Below, piece by piece: positions 8,439 to 17,117 of a stretch of DNA of 64,000 bases. A model generated the notes under the pieces. The model was given only the letters and a program-made list of their open reading frames with translations. It ran no database searches and was not told the DNA's origin. The position numbers and the translations under genes were made by a program. The stretch spans positions 124,001-188,000 of the forward strand of contig NZ_JOIZ01000019.1 of the NCBI RefSeq assembly GCF_000721605.1, read 5' to 3'. How positions within the stretch are numbered: the first letter of the stretch is position 1; each line of letters opens with the position of its first letter. The stretch is from Streptomyces sp. NRRL S-37. GTDB lineage: Bacteria; Actinomycetota; Actinomycetes; Streptomycetales; Streptomycetaceae.

Positions 8439-9235
8439 CGGCCGCCGACCCGGCCGCCGCCGTACTGCTCGCCGAGGGCGAGCTGACCGTGCGCGGACGC
8501 ATCCGTGAGGCGTCGAACGCGGCGCTGTACTGCACCGTCACCCACGAGGGGCGCGAGGCCGCCTGCGTCTACAAGCCGGTCGCCGGGGAGCGGCCCCTGT
8601 GGGACTTCCCCGACGGCACGCTCGCCGGGCGGGAGGTCGCCGCCTACGCGGTCTCCGAGGCGACCGGCTGGGGCCTCGTCCCGCCCACCGTGCTCCGCGA
8701 CGGCCCCTACGGCGAGGGCATGTGCCAGCTCTGGATCGAGACGGCGCCCGGCGCGGAACTCCTCGCCCTGGTCGACGGCGAGGAGCCGGAACCCGGCTGG
8801 AAGGCGATCGGCTTCGCCGAGGTCGGCGAGGGCCGCACCGCGCTGCTCGTGCACGCCGACGACGAGCGGCTGCGCAGGCTGGCGGTCCTCGACGCGGTGA
8901 TCAACAACGCCGACCGCAAGGGCGGCCATCTGCTGCCCACCGCCGAGGGCCTGCTGTACGGCATCGACCACGGGGTCACCTTCAACGCCGAGGACAAGCT
9001 CCGCACCCTGCTGTGGGGCTGGGCGGGGGAGCCCCTGACCGCGGAGGCGCTGGACGTCCTCAAGGGCCTCAGAACGGCCCTCGCCGACACCGGCCCCCTC
9101 ACCGCCGCCCTGACCCCCCTCATCACCCGCGCGGAGATCGACGCCACCCGCGCGCGCGTCGAGACCCTCCTCACCACCGGCACCCACCCACAACCGGGCG
9201 GCGACTGGCCGGCCATCCCCTGGCCCCCGGTCTGA
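8402..9235 (+). CDS. SCO1664-family protein, PI3/4-kinase-like fold
   Basis: A 277-residue protein of the actinobacterial SCO1664 family (mycobacterial Rv2133c neighbourhood). It has kinase-like features: a candidate ATP-binding Lys in CVYKPVAGE (about residue 58), a catalytic-loop-like INNADRKGGHLL with Asp171, and a DFG-like GIDHGVTF with Asp189. These match the PI3/4-kinase and HipA-type arrangement. I chose the ATG at 8402, with GAAGGA six bases upstream, inside the end of the DUF3090 gene. The 3' end, including the stop, lies in an imperfect 83-bp duplication. Substrate and activity are unknown; pairing with a phosphatase two genes upstream suggests a kinase/phosphatase couple, which is inference. 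Confidence 0.85.
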   Translation: MSAPERIPPRSVTAADPAAAVLLAEGELTVRGRIREASNAALYCTVTHEGREAACVYKPVAGERPLWDFPDGTLAGREVAAYAVSEATGWGLVPPTVLRDGPYGEGMCQLWIETAPGAELLALVDGEEPEPGWKAIGFAEVGEGRTALLVHADDERLRRLAVLDAVINNADRKGGHLLPTAEGLLYGIDHGVTFNAEDKLRTLLWGWAGEPLTAEALDVLKGLRTALADTGPLTAALTPLITRAEIDATRARVETLLTTGTHPQPGGDWPAIPWPPV

Positions 9236-9374
9236 ACGAAACGGCGGCCTGTCCAGAGGGGGCGGCTCGTCCGGAGCCGGGCGGCGGTCGGCCGGTCATC
9301 CCTGGGCCTGGGTCTGAACGGAACGGCGGCCCGTCCGGAATCGGGGCGGCGGCTCGTCCGGAGCCGGGTGGCGG
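9209..9374. repeat. Imperfect 83-bp tandem duplication across the kinase-like gene stop
   Basis: The 3' end of the gene (9209-9290, stop at 9233-9235) is repeated downstream at 9292-9374 with an offset of 82-87 bases. Shared blocks include TCTGAACG, ACGGCGGCC and GGCTCGTCCGGAGCCGGG. A third, weaker partial copy follows to about 9410. Confidence 0.65.
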
Positions 9375-9551
9375 TCTGTCCGGAGCGGGACGGCAGCCCG
9401 TCCGGAACGGGGGCAGCCCGGTCCGCACGGGCGGCCATCCCTCCGGAACAAGACCGGCTGCACACCGGACGCCGCGGCGCAAGAGTGCCTTCCCGGTCAT
9501 CCGGCCCGCTCCCGTTCGTTTTCCGAACCGCGGTCCGGTTAGGCTCATGAC
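9236..9551. other. Repeat-filled gap before mshC
   Basis: This 316-base gap has no credible gene. Its first half is the duplicated segment described separately, with many GTCCGGA/TCCGGAC steps. The second half carries the mshC promoter. Confidence 0.6.
9540..9545 (+). promoter_or_regulatory. -10 hexamer of a probably leaderless mshC promoter
   Basis: TAGGCT ends six bases before the ATG at 9552. No Shine-Dalgarno is present. Confidence 0.45.
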
Positions 9552-10781
9552 ATGCATGCCTGGCCCGCTTCCGAGGTCCCCGCCCTGCCTGGTCAGGGCC
9601 GCGACCTGAGGATCCACGACACCGCGACCGGCGGCCTGATCACCTCGGCTCCCGGTCCCGTCGCCCGTATCTACGTCTGCGGCATCACCCCCTATGACGC
9701 CACCCACATCGGACACGCGGCGACCTACAACGCGTTCGACCTCGTACAGCGCGTGTGGCTCGACACCAAGCGGCAGGTTCACTACGTCCAGAACGTCACC
9801 GACGTCGACGACCCGCTGCTGGAGCGGGCCGACCGGGACGGCCTCGACTGGGCCGAGCTCGCCGAGCGCGAGACCGCGCTGTTCCGTGAGGACATGACGG
9901 CCCTGCGGATGCTGCCCCCGCGCCAGTACATAGGCGCCGTGGAGGCGATACCCGGCATCGTCCCCCTCGTCGAACGGCTGCGTGACCTCGGCGCGGCCTA
10001 CGAGCTCGACGGCGACGTCTACTTCTCCGTCGAGTCCGACCCGCACTTCGGCCAGGTCTCCCACCTCGACGCCGCCGCCATGCGGCTGCTGTCCGCCGAG
10101 CGCGGCGGCGACCCGGACCGTCCGGGCAAGAAGAACCCCGTCGACCCGATGCTCTGGATGGCCGCCCGCGAGGGCGAGCCGAGCTGGGACGGCGGCTCCC
10201 TCGGCCGGGGCCGCCCCGGCTGGCACATCGAGTGCGTGGCCATCGCCCTCGACCACCTCGGCATGGGCTTCGACGTCCAGGGCGGCGGCTCCGACCTGGT
10301 CTTCCCGCACCACGAGATGGGCGCCTCGCACGCCCAGGCGCTCACCGGCGAGTTCCCCATGGCGAAGGCGTACGTCCACGCCGGCATGGTCGCCCTGCAC
10401 GGCGAGAAGATGTCCAAGTCCAAGGGCAACCTGGTCTTCGTGTCCCAGCTGCGGCGCGACGGCGTGGACCCGGCGGCGATCCGGCTGGCGCTGCTCGCCC
10501 ACCACTACCGCGCCGACTGGGAGTGGACCGACCAGGTCCTCCAGGACGCCGTGACCCGCCTCGGCCACTGGCGCGCCGCGGTCTCCCGCCCCGACGGCCC
10601 GCCCGCCGAGGCGCTGGTCGAGGAGATCCGCGAGGCGCTGGCCAACGATCTGGACGCCCCGGCCGCGCTGGCCGCCGTCGACCGCTGGACCGTCCTCCAG
10701 GAGGAGAGCGGCGGCACGGACACCGGCGCGCCCGGCGTCGTCTCCCGCGCGGTGGACGCACTGCTCGGCGTGGCGCTGTAA
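9552..10781 (+). CDS. mshC: L-cysteine:GlcN-Ins ligase, mycothiol biosynthesis
   Basis: A 409-residue class I aminoacyl-tRNA-synthetase-like enzyme. It joins cysteine to 1D-myo-inosityl 2-amino-2-deoxy-alpha-D-glucopyranoside using ATP, the penultimate step of mycothiol synthesis. The HIGH motif is HIGH at residues 52-55 and KMSKS at 286-290. Zinc/cysteine-binding residues are in [19 protein letters not shown] and [10 protein letters not shown]. At about 410 residues it has the length of MshC and lacks the longer tRNA-binding C-terminus of CysS. Its position next to the DUF3090 cluster and parJ also fits mshC. The start is the ATG at 9552; an ATG five bases upstream is out of frame. A 16-bp hairpin follows the stop. 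Confidence 0.95.
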   Translation: MHAWPASEVPALPGQGRDLRIHDTATGGLITSAPGPVARIYVCGITPYDATHIGHAATYNAFDLVQRVWLDTKRQVHYVQNVTDVDDPLLERADRDGLDWAELAERETALFREDMTALRMLPPRQYIGAVEAIPGIVPLVERLRDLGAAYELDGDVYFSVESDPHFGQVSHLDAAAMRLLSAERGGDPDRPGKKNPVDPMLWMAAREGEPSWDGGSLGRGRPGWHIECVAIALDHLGMGFDVQGGGSDLVFPHHEMGASHAQALTGEFPMAKAYVHAGMVALHGEKMSKSKGNLVFVSQLRRDGVDPAAIRLALLAHHYRADWEWTDQVLQDAVTRLGHWRAAVSRPDGPPAEALVEEIREALANDLDAPAALAAVDRWTVLQEESGGTDTGAPGVVSRAVDALLGVAL

Positions 10782-10794
10782 CCGGACGCGACGA

Positions 10795-10831
10795 CGAAGG
10801 GGCGCCCCGTCCACCACGGGGCGCCCCTTCG
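10795..10831. terminator. Strong bidirectional terminator between mshC and parJ
   Basis: A perfect 16-bp inverted repeat (10795-10810 with 10816-10831) and a 5-base loop. It lies 13 bases after the mshC stop and ends just before the convergent parJ stop. Confidence 0.8.
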
Positions 10832-10832
10832 C

Positions 10833-11855
10833 TCAGTCCTCCGACGACTCGTCGCCACCCGAGTCCGATCCCGGGTCCGAACCCGAGCCCGGATCGGGGT
10901 CCGTCTCCGGCTTCGGCGGCCTCGGCGGACGGCCGCGCCCGCCCGGACCCTCCCGCCGGTACGACGTACCGTCCGAGCCGTCGGCCGTGGCGTGCCCGCC
11001 GGGCGGACCCGACGCCCCGTCACGGCGCCGTAGATAGCGCTCGAACTCGCGGGCGATCGCCTCGCCCGACGCCTCCGGCAGCTCGGCGGTGTCCCGGGCC
11101 TCCTCCAGCGTCTGGACGTACTCGGCCACCTCGCTGTCCTCCGCGGCCAGTTGGTCCACACCCACCTGCCAGGCGCGTGCGTCCTCGGGCAGCTCGCCCA
11201 GCGGGATCCGCACGTCGATCAGGTCCTCCAGACGGTTCAGGAGGGCCAGCGTGGCCTTCGGGTTGGGCGGCTGCGACACATAGTGCGGGACCGCCGCCCA
11301 CAGCGACACCGCGGGCACGCCCGCATGCGTGCACGCCTCCTGGAGGATGCCGACGATGCCCGTGGGACCCTCGTACTTGGTCTCCTCCAGATCCATGCGG
11401 CGTGCCAGGTCCGGGTCGGACGTGGTCCCGCTGACCGGGACCGGCCGGGTGTGCGGGGTGTCCCCGAGCAGCGCGCCCAGCACGACCACCAGCTCCACGC
11501 CGAGTTCGTGCGCGAAGCCGAGGATCTCGTTGCAGAACGAACGCCACCGCATGGACGGTTCGATACCGCGGACCAGCACCAGGTCGCGCGGCTTCTCGCC
11601 GCCGACCCGGACCACCGACAACCGCGTCGTCGGCCAGGTGATCCTGCGGATCCCGCCGTCCATGAACACCGTGGGGCGGTTCACCTGGAAGTCGTAGTAG
11701 TCCTCGGCGTCCAGCGCCGCGAACACCTCGCCCTTCCACTCCCGCTCCAGATGAGCGACCGCGGCGGAGGCGGCGTCACCGGCATCGTTCCAGCCCTCGA
11801 ACGCGGCCACCATGACCGGGTCGATCAGCTCGGGAACCCCCTCGAGCTCGATCAC
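10833..11855 (-). CDS. parJ: PAC2-family protein, ParA regulator ParJ
   Basis: A 340-residue PAC2-domain protein matching the actinobacterial signature protein ParJ (SCO1662). In S. coelicolor ParJ has been reported to bind ParA, oppose its polymerisation and affect chromosome segregation during sporulation. The PAC2 core starts VIELEGVPELIDPVMVAAFEGWNDAGDAA and includes VLGALLGDTPHTRPVPVSG. The C-terminal 70 residues are a disordered tail rich in Gly, Pro, Asp and Ser. I chose the GTG at 11855 because AAGGAGG lies seven bases upstream and the conserved domain begins there, though the frame is open further upstream. The assignment rests on the family plus the mshC and gyl neighbourhood. Confidence 0.85.
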   Translation of the reverse strand: MIELEGVPELIDPVMVAAFEGWNDAGDAASAAVAHLEREWKGEVFAALDAEDYYDFQVNRPTVFMDGGIRRITWPTTRLSVVRVGGEKPRDLVLVRGIEPSMRWRSFCNEILGFAHELGVELVVVLGALLGDTPHTRPVPVSGTTSDPDLARRMDLEETKYEGPTGIVGILQEACTHAGVPAVSLWAAVPHYVSQPPNPKATLALLNRLEDLIDVRIPLGELPEDARAWQVGVDQLAAEDSEVAEYVQTLEEARDTAELPEASGEAIAREFERYLRRRDGASGPPGGHATADGSDGTSYRREGPGGRGRPPRPPKPETDPDPGSGSDPGSDSGGDESSED

Positions 11856-11981
11856 CCAGCGCCTCCTTCCGACGTGCCCTCGCGTACGCCCCAACCTTAC
11901 GGCGTGCCCGCGGGGCGCCCGCAGCCCCCTCACAAGGGGAGTGACCCCATCACTGCCCCGCGGGACGCCGGGAAACACCCC

Positions 11982-12653
11982 TCACAGCGTGGACCGCAGC
12001 CACTGCTCCACACTGGCGATGTGCACCGTCGCCCAGGACCGCGCCGCCTCCGCGTCCCGGTCCCGCAGGGCGGCGAGGATGGCCCGGTGCTCGCGCAGGG
12101 TGCGGCCGACCGAGTCCTTCTGGGTGAGCCCGCGCCAGATCCGGGCCCGGGTGGTGGGACCGGACAGACCGTCGAGCAGGGAGCACAGCACGGAGTTGCC
12201 GCAGCCGCGCACGATGCCCCGGTGGAACTCCAGGTCGGCGGCGACCAGGTCCTCCACCGACGGCTCGTCACCGAGCCTGTCCAACTGCTCCGACAGCGCG
12301 TCCAGTTGCTCCTCGCCGATCCGGGTGGCCGCGAGGGCCGTCGCGGCCGGCTCCAGGATGCGGCGCACGGCGAGGAACTCCAGCACCGTGTCGTCGCGGT
12401 GGAAGTCGACGACGAAACTCAGCGCCTCCAGCAGGAGTTGCGGGTCGAGACTGGTGACGTAGGTGCCGTCGCCCTGCCGTACGTCCAGGATGCGGATCAG
12501 CGACAGCGCGCGCACCGCCTCGCGCAGCGAGTTGCGGGACAGCCCCAGCTCGGCGGCCAGCTCGCTCTCCTTGGGCAGCCGGGCGCCAGGACGCAGCGCA
12601 CCCGAGACGATCATCCCCTTGATCTTCTCGATCGCCTCGTCGGTCACTGCCAT
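11982..12653 (-). CDS. FadR-type GntR transcriptional regulator
   Basis: A 223-residue DNA-binding regulator. The N-terminal winged helix-turn-helix of the GntR family spans residues 5-70 (GARLPKESELAAELGLSRNSLREAVRAL, then VRQGDGTYV). The C-terminal FCD ligand-binding domain shows LEFLAVRRILEPAATALAA, DLEFHRGIVRG and EHRAILAAL. These carry the Asp and His residues that usually bind a metal and a small carboxylate. The ATG at 12653 follows GGGAGG. A CATAAT hexamer on the minus strand near 12695-12700 may be its -10. The gene lies just downstream of glpD but is separated by a hairpin, so it is probably not part of the gyl operon. The ligand is unknown. Confidence 0.9.
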   Translation of the reverse strand: MAVTDEAIEKIKGMIVSGALRPGARLPKESELAAELGLSRNSLREAVRALSLIRILDVRQGDGTYVTSLDPQLLLEALSFVVDFHRDDTVLEFLAVRRILEPAATALAATRIGEEQLDALSEQLDRLGDEPSVEDLVAADLEFHRGIVRGCGNSVLCSLLDGLSGPTTRARIWRGLTQKDSVGRTLREHRAILAALRDRDAEAARSWATVHIASVEQWLRSTL

Positions 12654-12707
12654 ACCGCGCCTCCCTGCGGGCCAGACCTCCGATGTATCCAGCCCATTAT
12701 GTACGGG

Positions 12708-12731
12708 CCGGCTCCCGTGCGGGGGAGCCGG
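12708..12731. terminator. Hairpin after glpD
   Basis: A 9-bp inverted repeat (12708-12716 with 12723-12731) just beyond the glpD stop on the minus strand is a likely terminator of the glycerol operon. Confidence 0.5.
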
Positions 12732-12741
12732 GGACGGCGGG

Positions 12742-14358
12742 TCACTTCTTGTCGAGGATCTCCTGCACGTCGGCGCGGACCTCGTCCGTGGCCAGGCCCC
12801 GGATCGTCAGCGTCGTACGGCGGCGCAGCACGTCGTCCGCCGTCTCGGCCCACTCGTGGTCCCGGGCCCAGACGACCTGCGCCCAGATCTCCGGGGCGTC
12901 CGGGTGGACGCGCCGGGCGAGCGCCGGGTCCTCGTTGGCCAGCCGGGCGATGTCGAAGGCCAGCGAACCGTAGTGGGTGGCCAGGTGCCTGGCGGTGTCC
13001 GCCGCCATGCGCGGGCCGGGCGCCGGACCGTCGACCAGCAGCCGGTGGGCCACCGCGCGGGGGTTGGCCACGCCCGGCAGCGGCAGCTTCTTCGGCAGCG
13101 AGGCGACCGGCTCGAAGTCGTCGCCCAGCGGGTGGCCGGGCAGCTCCTGGAGCTTGCGCATCACCGTACGGCCGATGTGGCGGAAGGTGGTCCACTTGCC
13201 GCCCGCGACGGACAGCATCCCGCCCCGGCCCTCGGTGACGACCGTCTCCCGCTTGGCCTTGGCCGTGTCCCCGGGACCGCCCGGCAGCACCCGCAGCCCG
13301 GCGAAGGCGTACGTGATCAGGTCACGGTCGAGCTGCTGGTCGCGGATGGAGAACGCGGCCTCGTCGAGTATCTGCGCGGTGTCCTTCTCGGTGACCGCGA
13401 CGTCCGCCGGGTCGCCCTCGAACTCCTCGTCGGTGGTGCCGAGCAGCAGCATGTCCTCCCAGGGGAGGGCGAAGGTGATCCGGTACTTGTCGATCGGCGT
13501 GGCCAGCGCGGCCTTCCACGGGGAGGTCCGCTTCAGGACCAGGTGGGCGCCCTTCGACAGCCTGATGGACGGCGCGGCGTCCGGGTCCTCCATGCGGCGC
13601 AGGTGGTCGACCCACGGGCCGGTCGCGTTGAGCACGAGCCGGGCGTTCACGCCGAACTCGTCGCCGGAGAGCCGGTCGCGCAGCTCGGCACCGGTGACCC
13701 GGCCCCGGGTGAAGCGCAGACCCGTCACCTCGGCGTGGTTGAGGACGACCGCGCCCGCCTCGACGGCCGCGCGGACCGTCATCAGCGCCATGCGCGCGTC
13801 GTTCATCTGGTCGTCGCCGTACACGGCCACGGCCTTGAGGTTGTCGGTGCGCAGCTCCGGCACGTCCTGCGCGGCCTTGGCCGGCGAGAGCAGGTGGCCG
13901 ACGCCGTCGCCGAAGGCGGACAGCGCCGAGTACGCGAAGACACCGGCGCCGAGCTTCGCCGCGCCGTGCGGCCCGCCCTTGTACACGGGGAGGTAGAACG
14001 TGAGCGGGTTCGCCAGGTGGGGGGCCACCTGGCGGGAGACCGCACGGCGCTCGAAGTGGTTCTCCGCCACCAGCTTCACCGCGCCGGTCTGCAGGTAGCG
14101 CAAGCCCCCGTGGAGGAGCTTGGAGGAGGCGGAGGAGGTGGCGCCGGCGAAGTCGCCGGCGTCCACCAGGGCCACCCTGAGGCCGGACTGCGCGGCGTGC
14201 CAGGCGGTGGAGATGCCCAGGATGCCGCCGCCGATCACGAGGAGGTCGTACGACGCCTTGGAGAGCTGCTCCCGGGTCTCGGCGCGGCTCGGGTTCGAGC
14301 CGGACGCCGGGTGCGTCCCCAGGGCAGGCACGGACTGCAGGGTGGACTGGCTGGTCAT
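12742..14358 (-). CDS. glpD: Glycerol-3-phosphate dehydrogenase (FAD, aerobic)
   Basis: A 538-residue flavoprotein that oxidises sn-glycerol 3-phosphate to dihydroxyacetone phosphate and passes electrons to the quinone pool at the membrane. The FAD-binding Rossmann motif is YDLLVIGGGILGISTAWHAA (about residues 37-56), followed by SSASSKLLHGGLRYLQ, which contributes to the flavin and substrate site. GGKWTTFR and the C-terminal DUO-like helical domain (about 390-530) are also recognisable. The start lies eight bases after the glpK stop, so it is the last gene of the glpF-glpK-glpD operon (gylCAB of S. coelicolor). Expression is expected to be glycerol-induced through GylR. Confidence 0.96.
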   Translation of the reverse strand: MTSQSTLQSVPALGTHPASGSNPSRAETREQLSKASYDLLVIGGGILGISTAWHAAQSGLRVALVDAGDFAGATSSASSKLLHGGLRYLQTGAVKLVAENHFERRAVSRQVAPHLANPLTFYLPVYKGGPHGAAKLGAGVFAYSALSAFGDGVGHLLSPAKAAQDVPELRTDNLKAVAVYGDDQMNDARMALMTVRAAVEAGAVVLNHAEVTGLRFTRGRVTGAELRDRLSGDEFGVNARLVLNATGPWVDHLRRMEDPDAAPSIRLSKGAHLVLKRTSPWKAALATPIDKYRITFALPWEDMLLLGTTDEEFEGDPADVAVTEKDTAQILDEAAFSIRDQQLDRDLITYAFAGLRVLPGGPGDTAKAKRETVVTEGRGGMLSVAGGKWTTFRHIGRTVMRKLQELPGHPLGDDFEPVASLPKKLPLPGVANPRAVAHRLLVDGPAPGPRMAADTARHLATHYGSLAFDIARLANEDPALARRVHPDAPEIWAQVVWARDHEWAETADDVLRRRTTLTIRGLATDEVRADVQEILDKK

Positions 14359-14366
14359 GGCGGTTC

Positions 14367-15905
14367 TTACTCCTCGTCCTCGAGCCAGCCCATGGTCCGC
14401 TCGACGGCCTTGAGCCAGCTCTTGTACTCACGGTCGCGGGTCTCCGCGTCCATGCGGGGGGTCCACTCGGCGGCCCGCCGCCAGTTGGCGCGCAGGTCGT
14501 CGGTGCTGTTCCAGAAGCCGACGGCGAGGCCGGCGGCGTAGGCGGCGCCGAGGCAGGTGGTCTCGGCGACCATGGGGCGTACCACGGGGGCGTCCAGGAA
14601 GTCCGAGAGCGTCTGCATCAGCAGGTTGTTGGAGGTCATGCCGCCGTCGACCTTGAGGGCGGTCAGCTCCACACCGGAGTCCTTCGTCATGGCGTCCGCG
14701 ATCTCACGGGTCTGCCAGGCGGTGGCCTCCAGGACGGCGCGCGCGAGGTGCGCCTTGGTGACGTACCGGGTGAGGCCGGCGATCACACCGCGGGCGTCGG
14801 AGCGCCAGTACGGGGCGAACAGGCCGGAGAAGGCCGGCACGAAGTAGGCGCCGCCGTTGTCCTCGACGGTCAGCGCGAGGGTCTCGATCTCGGCGGCGGT
14901 GGAGATCAGGCCCATCTGGTCGCGCATCCACTGCACCAGGGAGCCGGTGACGGCGATCGAGCCCTCCAGGGCGTAGACCGGCTTCTGGTCGCCGATCTGA
15001 TAGCCGACCGTGGTCAGCAGGCCGCTGTAGGAGTTGATGATCTTGTCGCCGGTGTTCATCACCATGAAGGTGCCGGTGCCGTACGTCGACTTGGTCTCGC
15101 CCTCGGCGAAGCAGGTCTGGCCGAACAGGGCCGCCTGCTGGTCGCCCAGCGCGGAGGCGACCGGGATGCCGCCGAGCAGCTCGCCCAGCCGGCCGCCGGT
15201 GATCTCGCCGTAGACCTCGGCGGAGGAGCGGATCTCGGGCAGCATCGTCAACGGGACGCCGATGGACTCGGCGATCCTCTCGTCCCACCGCATGGTGTGC
15301 AGGTTCATCAGCATGGTGCGGGAGGCGTTGGTGACGTCGGTGACGTGGTGGCCGCCGTTCACCCCGCCGGTCAGGTTCCAGATGACCCAGGTGTCCATGG
15401 TGCCGAAGAGGATGTCGCCCGCCTCGGCGCGCTCCTTGAGGCCGTCGACGTTGTCGAGCAGCCAGCGGGCCTTGGGGCCGGCGAAGTAGGAGGCCAGGGG
15501 CAGGCCGGTCTCGCGGCGGAAGCGGTCCTGGCCGACGTTGCGGCCGAGCTCGCGGCAGAGGGCGTCGGTGCGGGTGTCCTGCCAGACGATGGCGTTGTGG
15601 ACCGGCTCACCGGTGTTCTTGTCCCACAGTACGGTGGTCTCGCGCTGGTTGGTGATGCCGATGGCCTTGATGTCGTCGCGGGTGATGCCGGCCTTCTCGA
15701 CGGCTCCGGCGACGACCTCCTGGACGTTGGTCCAGATCTCGGTGGCGTCGTGCTCGACCCAGCCGGGCTTGGGGAAGATCTGCTCGTGCTCCTTCTGGTC
15801 GACGGAGACGATGCGCCCGTCGCGGTCGAAGACGATGCAGCGGGAGGAGGTGGTGCCCTGGTCGATGGCGGCGATGAACGGGCCGGCGGTGTGGGCGTCG
15901 GTCAC
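14367..15905 (-). CDS. glpK: Glycerol kinase
   Basis: A 512-residue FGGY-family kinase that phosphorylates glycerol with ATP to sn-glycerol 3-phosphate. It begins [18 protein letters not shown], the phosphate-1 loop of the actin-like fold. It also contains [48 protein letters not shown] and [14 protein letters not shown], all typical of GlpK. Length is normal for the family. It sits 83 bases after glpF and eight bases before glpD, in one minus-strand operon. The ATG at 15905 is the natural start. Confidence 0.97.
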   Translation of the reverse strand: MTDAHTAGPFIAAIDQGTTSSRCIVFDRDGRIVSVDQKEHEQIFPKPGWVEHDATEIWTNVQEVVAGAVEKAGITRDDIKAIGITNQRETTVLWDKNTGEPVHNAIVWQDTRTDALCRELGRNVGQDRFRRETGLPLASYFAGPKARWLLDNVDGLKERAEAGDILFGTMDTWVIWNLTGGVNGGHHVTDVTNASRTMLMNLHTMRWDERIAESIGVPLTMLPEIRSSAEVYGEITGGRLGELLGGIPVASALGDQQAALFGQTCFAEGETKSTYGTGTFMVMNTGDKIINSYSGLLTTVGYQIGDQKPVYALEGSIAVTGSLVQWMRDQMGLISTAAEIETLALTVEDNGGAYFVPAFSGLFAPYWRSDARGVIAGLTRYVTKAHLARAVLEATAWQTREIADAMTKDSGVELTALKVDGGMTSNNLLMQTLSDFLDAPVVRPMVAETTCLGAAYAAGLAVGFWNSTDDLRANWRRAAEWTPRMDAETRDREYKSWLKAVERTMGWLEDEE

Positions 15906-15988
15906 TGTGTGCTCCTGGGGTTCCTTGGGTTACGGGGCTGTATGTACGGCGCTTCTACAACATTCGCCGTTGGCGGCGACCTGGTCGA

Positions 15989-16783
15989 CTAGGCGAAGGC
16001 GACGTTGTAGAGGCCGGCCGCGAGGGCACCGCCGATCAGCGGGCCGACCACCGGGATCCAGGCGTAGGACCAGTCGGAACCACCCTTGTTCGGCAGCGGC
16101 AGCAGGGCGTGCACGACGCGCGGGCCGAGGTCACGGGCCGGGTTGATGGCGTAACCGGTCGGGCCGCCCAGCGACAGACCGATCGAGACGACGACGAGCG
16201 CCGTGATCAGACCGCCCAGCACGCCCAGGCCGTTGCCGGCGTCGTTCAGGCCCTGGGTGAGGATGGCGAGCAGCAGTACGAAGGTGCCGACGATCTCCGT
16301 GGCGAGGTTCTGCACCGTGTGCCGGATCTCCGGGCCGGTGGAGAAGACGCCGAGCACCGGGCCCGCGCCCTTCTCCTGCGCCTCGACCGCCTTGGCGGAG
16401 GTGGTCTGCGCGCCCGGGCCGCCGACGATCTCCTGGTCGGTGAGGTGGGCCAGGAACTGGCCGTAGTAGGCCACCCAGACCAGAGCCGCGCCGATCATCG
16501 CGCCGAGGAACTCTCCGGCGAAGTAGACCGGGACATTGCCCCACTCGCCGTCCTTGAGGGCGAGCGCCACGGTGACGGCCGGGTTGAGGTGGGCGCCGGA
16601 GAGCGGTCCGGCGATGTAGACCGCCGTCATGACGGCGAAGCCCCACCCGAAGGCGATGGCGAGCCAGCCGGCGTTACGGGCCTTGGAGGCCTTCAGCGTC
16701 ACGGCGGCACACACACCGCCGCCGAGCAGGATGAGTATGGCGGTACCGATGGTCTCGCCGATGAAGATGTCGGAGCTGGACAC
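15989..16783 (-). CDS. glpF: Glycerol uptake facilitator (aquaglyceroporin)
   Basis: A 264-residue MIP-family channel with six predicted membrane helices. Both half-helix motifs are present: [12 protein letters not shown] (first NPA) and [13 protein letters not shown] (second NPA, with the Asp-Leu-Gly-Pro-Arg context of glycerol facilitators). I placed the start at the GTG at 16783 because AAAGGAG is six bases upstream and the hydrophobic region begins soon after; the frame is open for another 34 codons upstream. It is the first gene of the glycerol operon, with a 334-base upstream gap carrying the predicted GylR-controlled promoter. Confidence 0.94.
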   Translation of the reverse strand: MSSSDIFIGETIGTAILILLGGGVCAAVTLKASKARNAGWLAIAFGWGFAVMTAVYIAGPLSGAHLNPAVTVALALKDGEWGNVPVYFAGEFLGAMIGAALVWVAYYGQFLAHLTDQEIVGGPGAQTTSAKAVEAQEKGAGPVLGVFSTGPEIRHTVQNLATEIVGTFVLLLAILTQGLNDAGNGLGVLGGLITALVVVSIGLSLGGPTGYAINPARDLGPRVVHALLPLPNKGGSDWSYAWIPVVGPLIGGALAAGLYNVAFA

Positions 16784-16885
16784 CCGCGACTCCTTTGTCC
16801 TTCGTCCAGGGAAGCCGACCCCCGGGTCCCACCGGGGATTGGCGCCCTCAGGGGTGAGAGCGATGCCGGCCCTTGGCGTTGTCAC

Positions 16886-16891
16886 ACTCTA
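16886..16891 (-). promoter_or_regulatory. Candidate -10 of the glpF promoter
   Basis: On the minus strand this reads TAGAGT. The position 17 bases upstream (16909-16914) is covered by the predicted GylR site, as expected for a repressor blocking the -35. Confidence 0.45.
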
Positions 16892-16908
16892 ACTCGTATT
16901 GCCGGTAG

Positions 16909-16924
16909 GTGTTCGACAATGCCG
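16909..16924 (-). promoter_or_regulatory. Predicted GylR operator upstream of glpF
   Basis: On the minus strand it reads CGGCATTGTCGAACAC. The identical 16 bases recur at 17941-17956, upstream of gylR itself, and a weaker GTTGTCGAAAAC lies at 16974-16985. Exact recurrence at the two promoters of one regulon is the evidence; binding is inferred. Confidence 0.6.
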
Positions 16925-16973
16925 ACCGATGGACGGGAGTCTTTCCCGGCACCTCGCGGGCGTCAAGAGTTTG

Positions 16974-16985
16974 GTTGTCGAAAAC
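16974..16985 (+). promoter_or_regulatory. Secondary GylR-like site
   Basis: GTTGTCGAAAAC resembles the core ATTGTCGAACAC of the two strong sites and is itself nearly palindromic. It lies 50 bases upstream of the glpF operator. Confidence 0.35.
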
Positions 16986-17068
16986 GCGATCGTTATGGAG
17001 CGTCCCGAGTTGTCGATCTTCGCGGCGGTTGCGCCGACTCGCGCCCGGTCTGTCCGCCCCGGGGCACG

Positions 17069-17108
17069 ACGGGAGGCCGGGACGCACTACGGCGTCCCGG
17101 CCTCCCGT
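17069..17108. terminator. gylR terminator
   Basis: A perfect 17-bp inverted repeat (17069-17085 with 17092-17108) and a 6-base loop begin ten bases beyond the gylR stop on the minus strand. Confidence 0.8.
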
Positions 17109-17117
17109 GTGTTCCGC

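Larger units (their letters stand above)
16784..17117. other. Glycerol operon control region
   Basis: This 334-base gap between gylR and glpF contains no gene. On the minus strand it holds the gylR terminator hairpin, a half-matching motif at 16974-16985, an operator-like motif at 16909-16924 and a TAGAGT -10 at 16886-16891, followed by a leader of about 95 bases. Confidence 0.6.
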
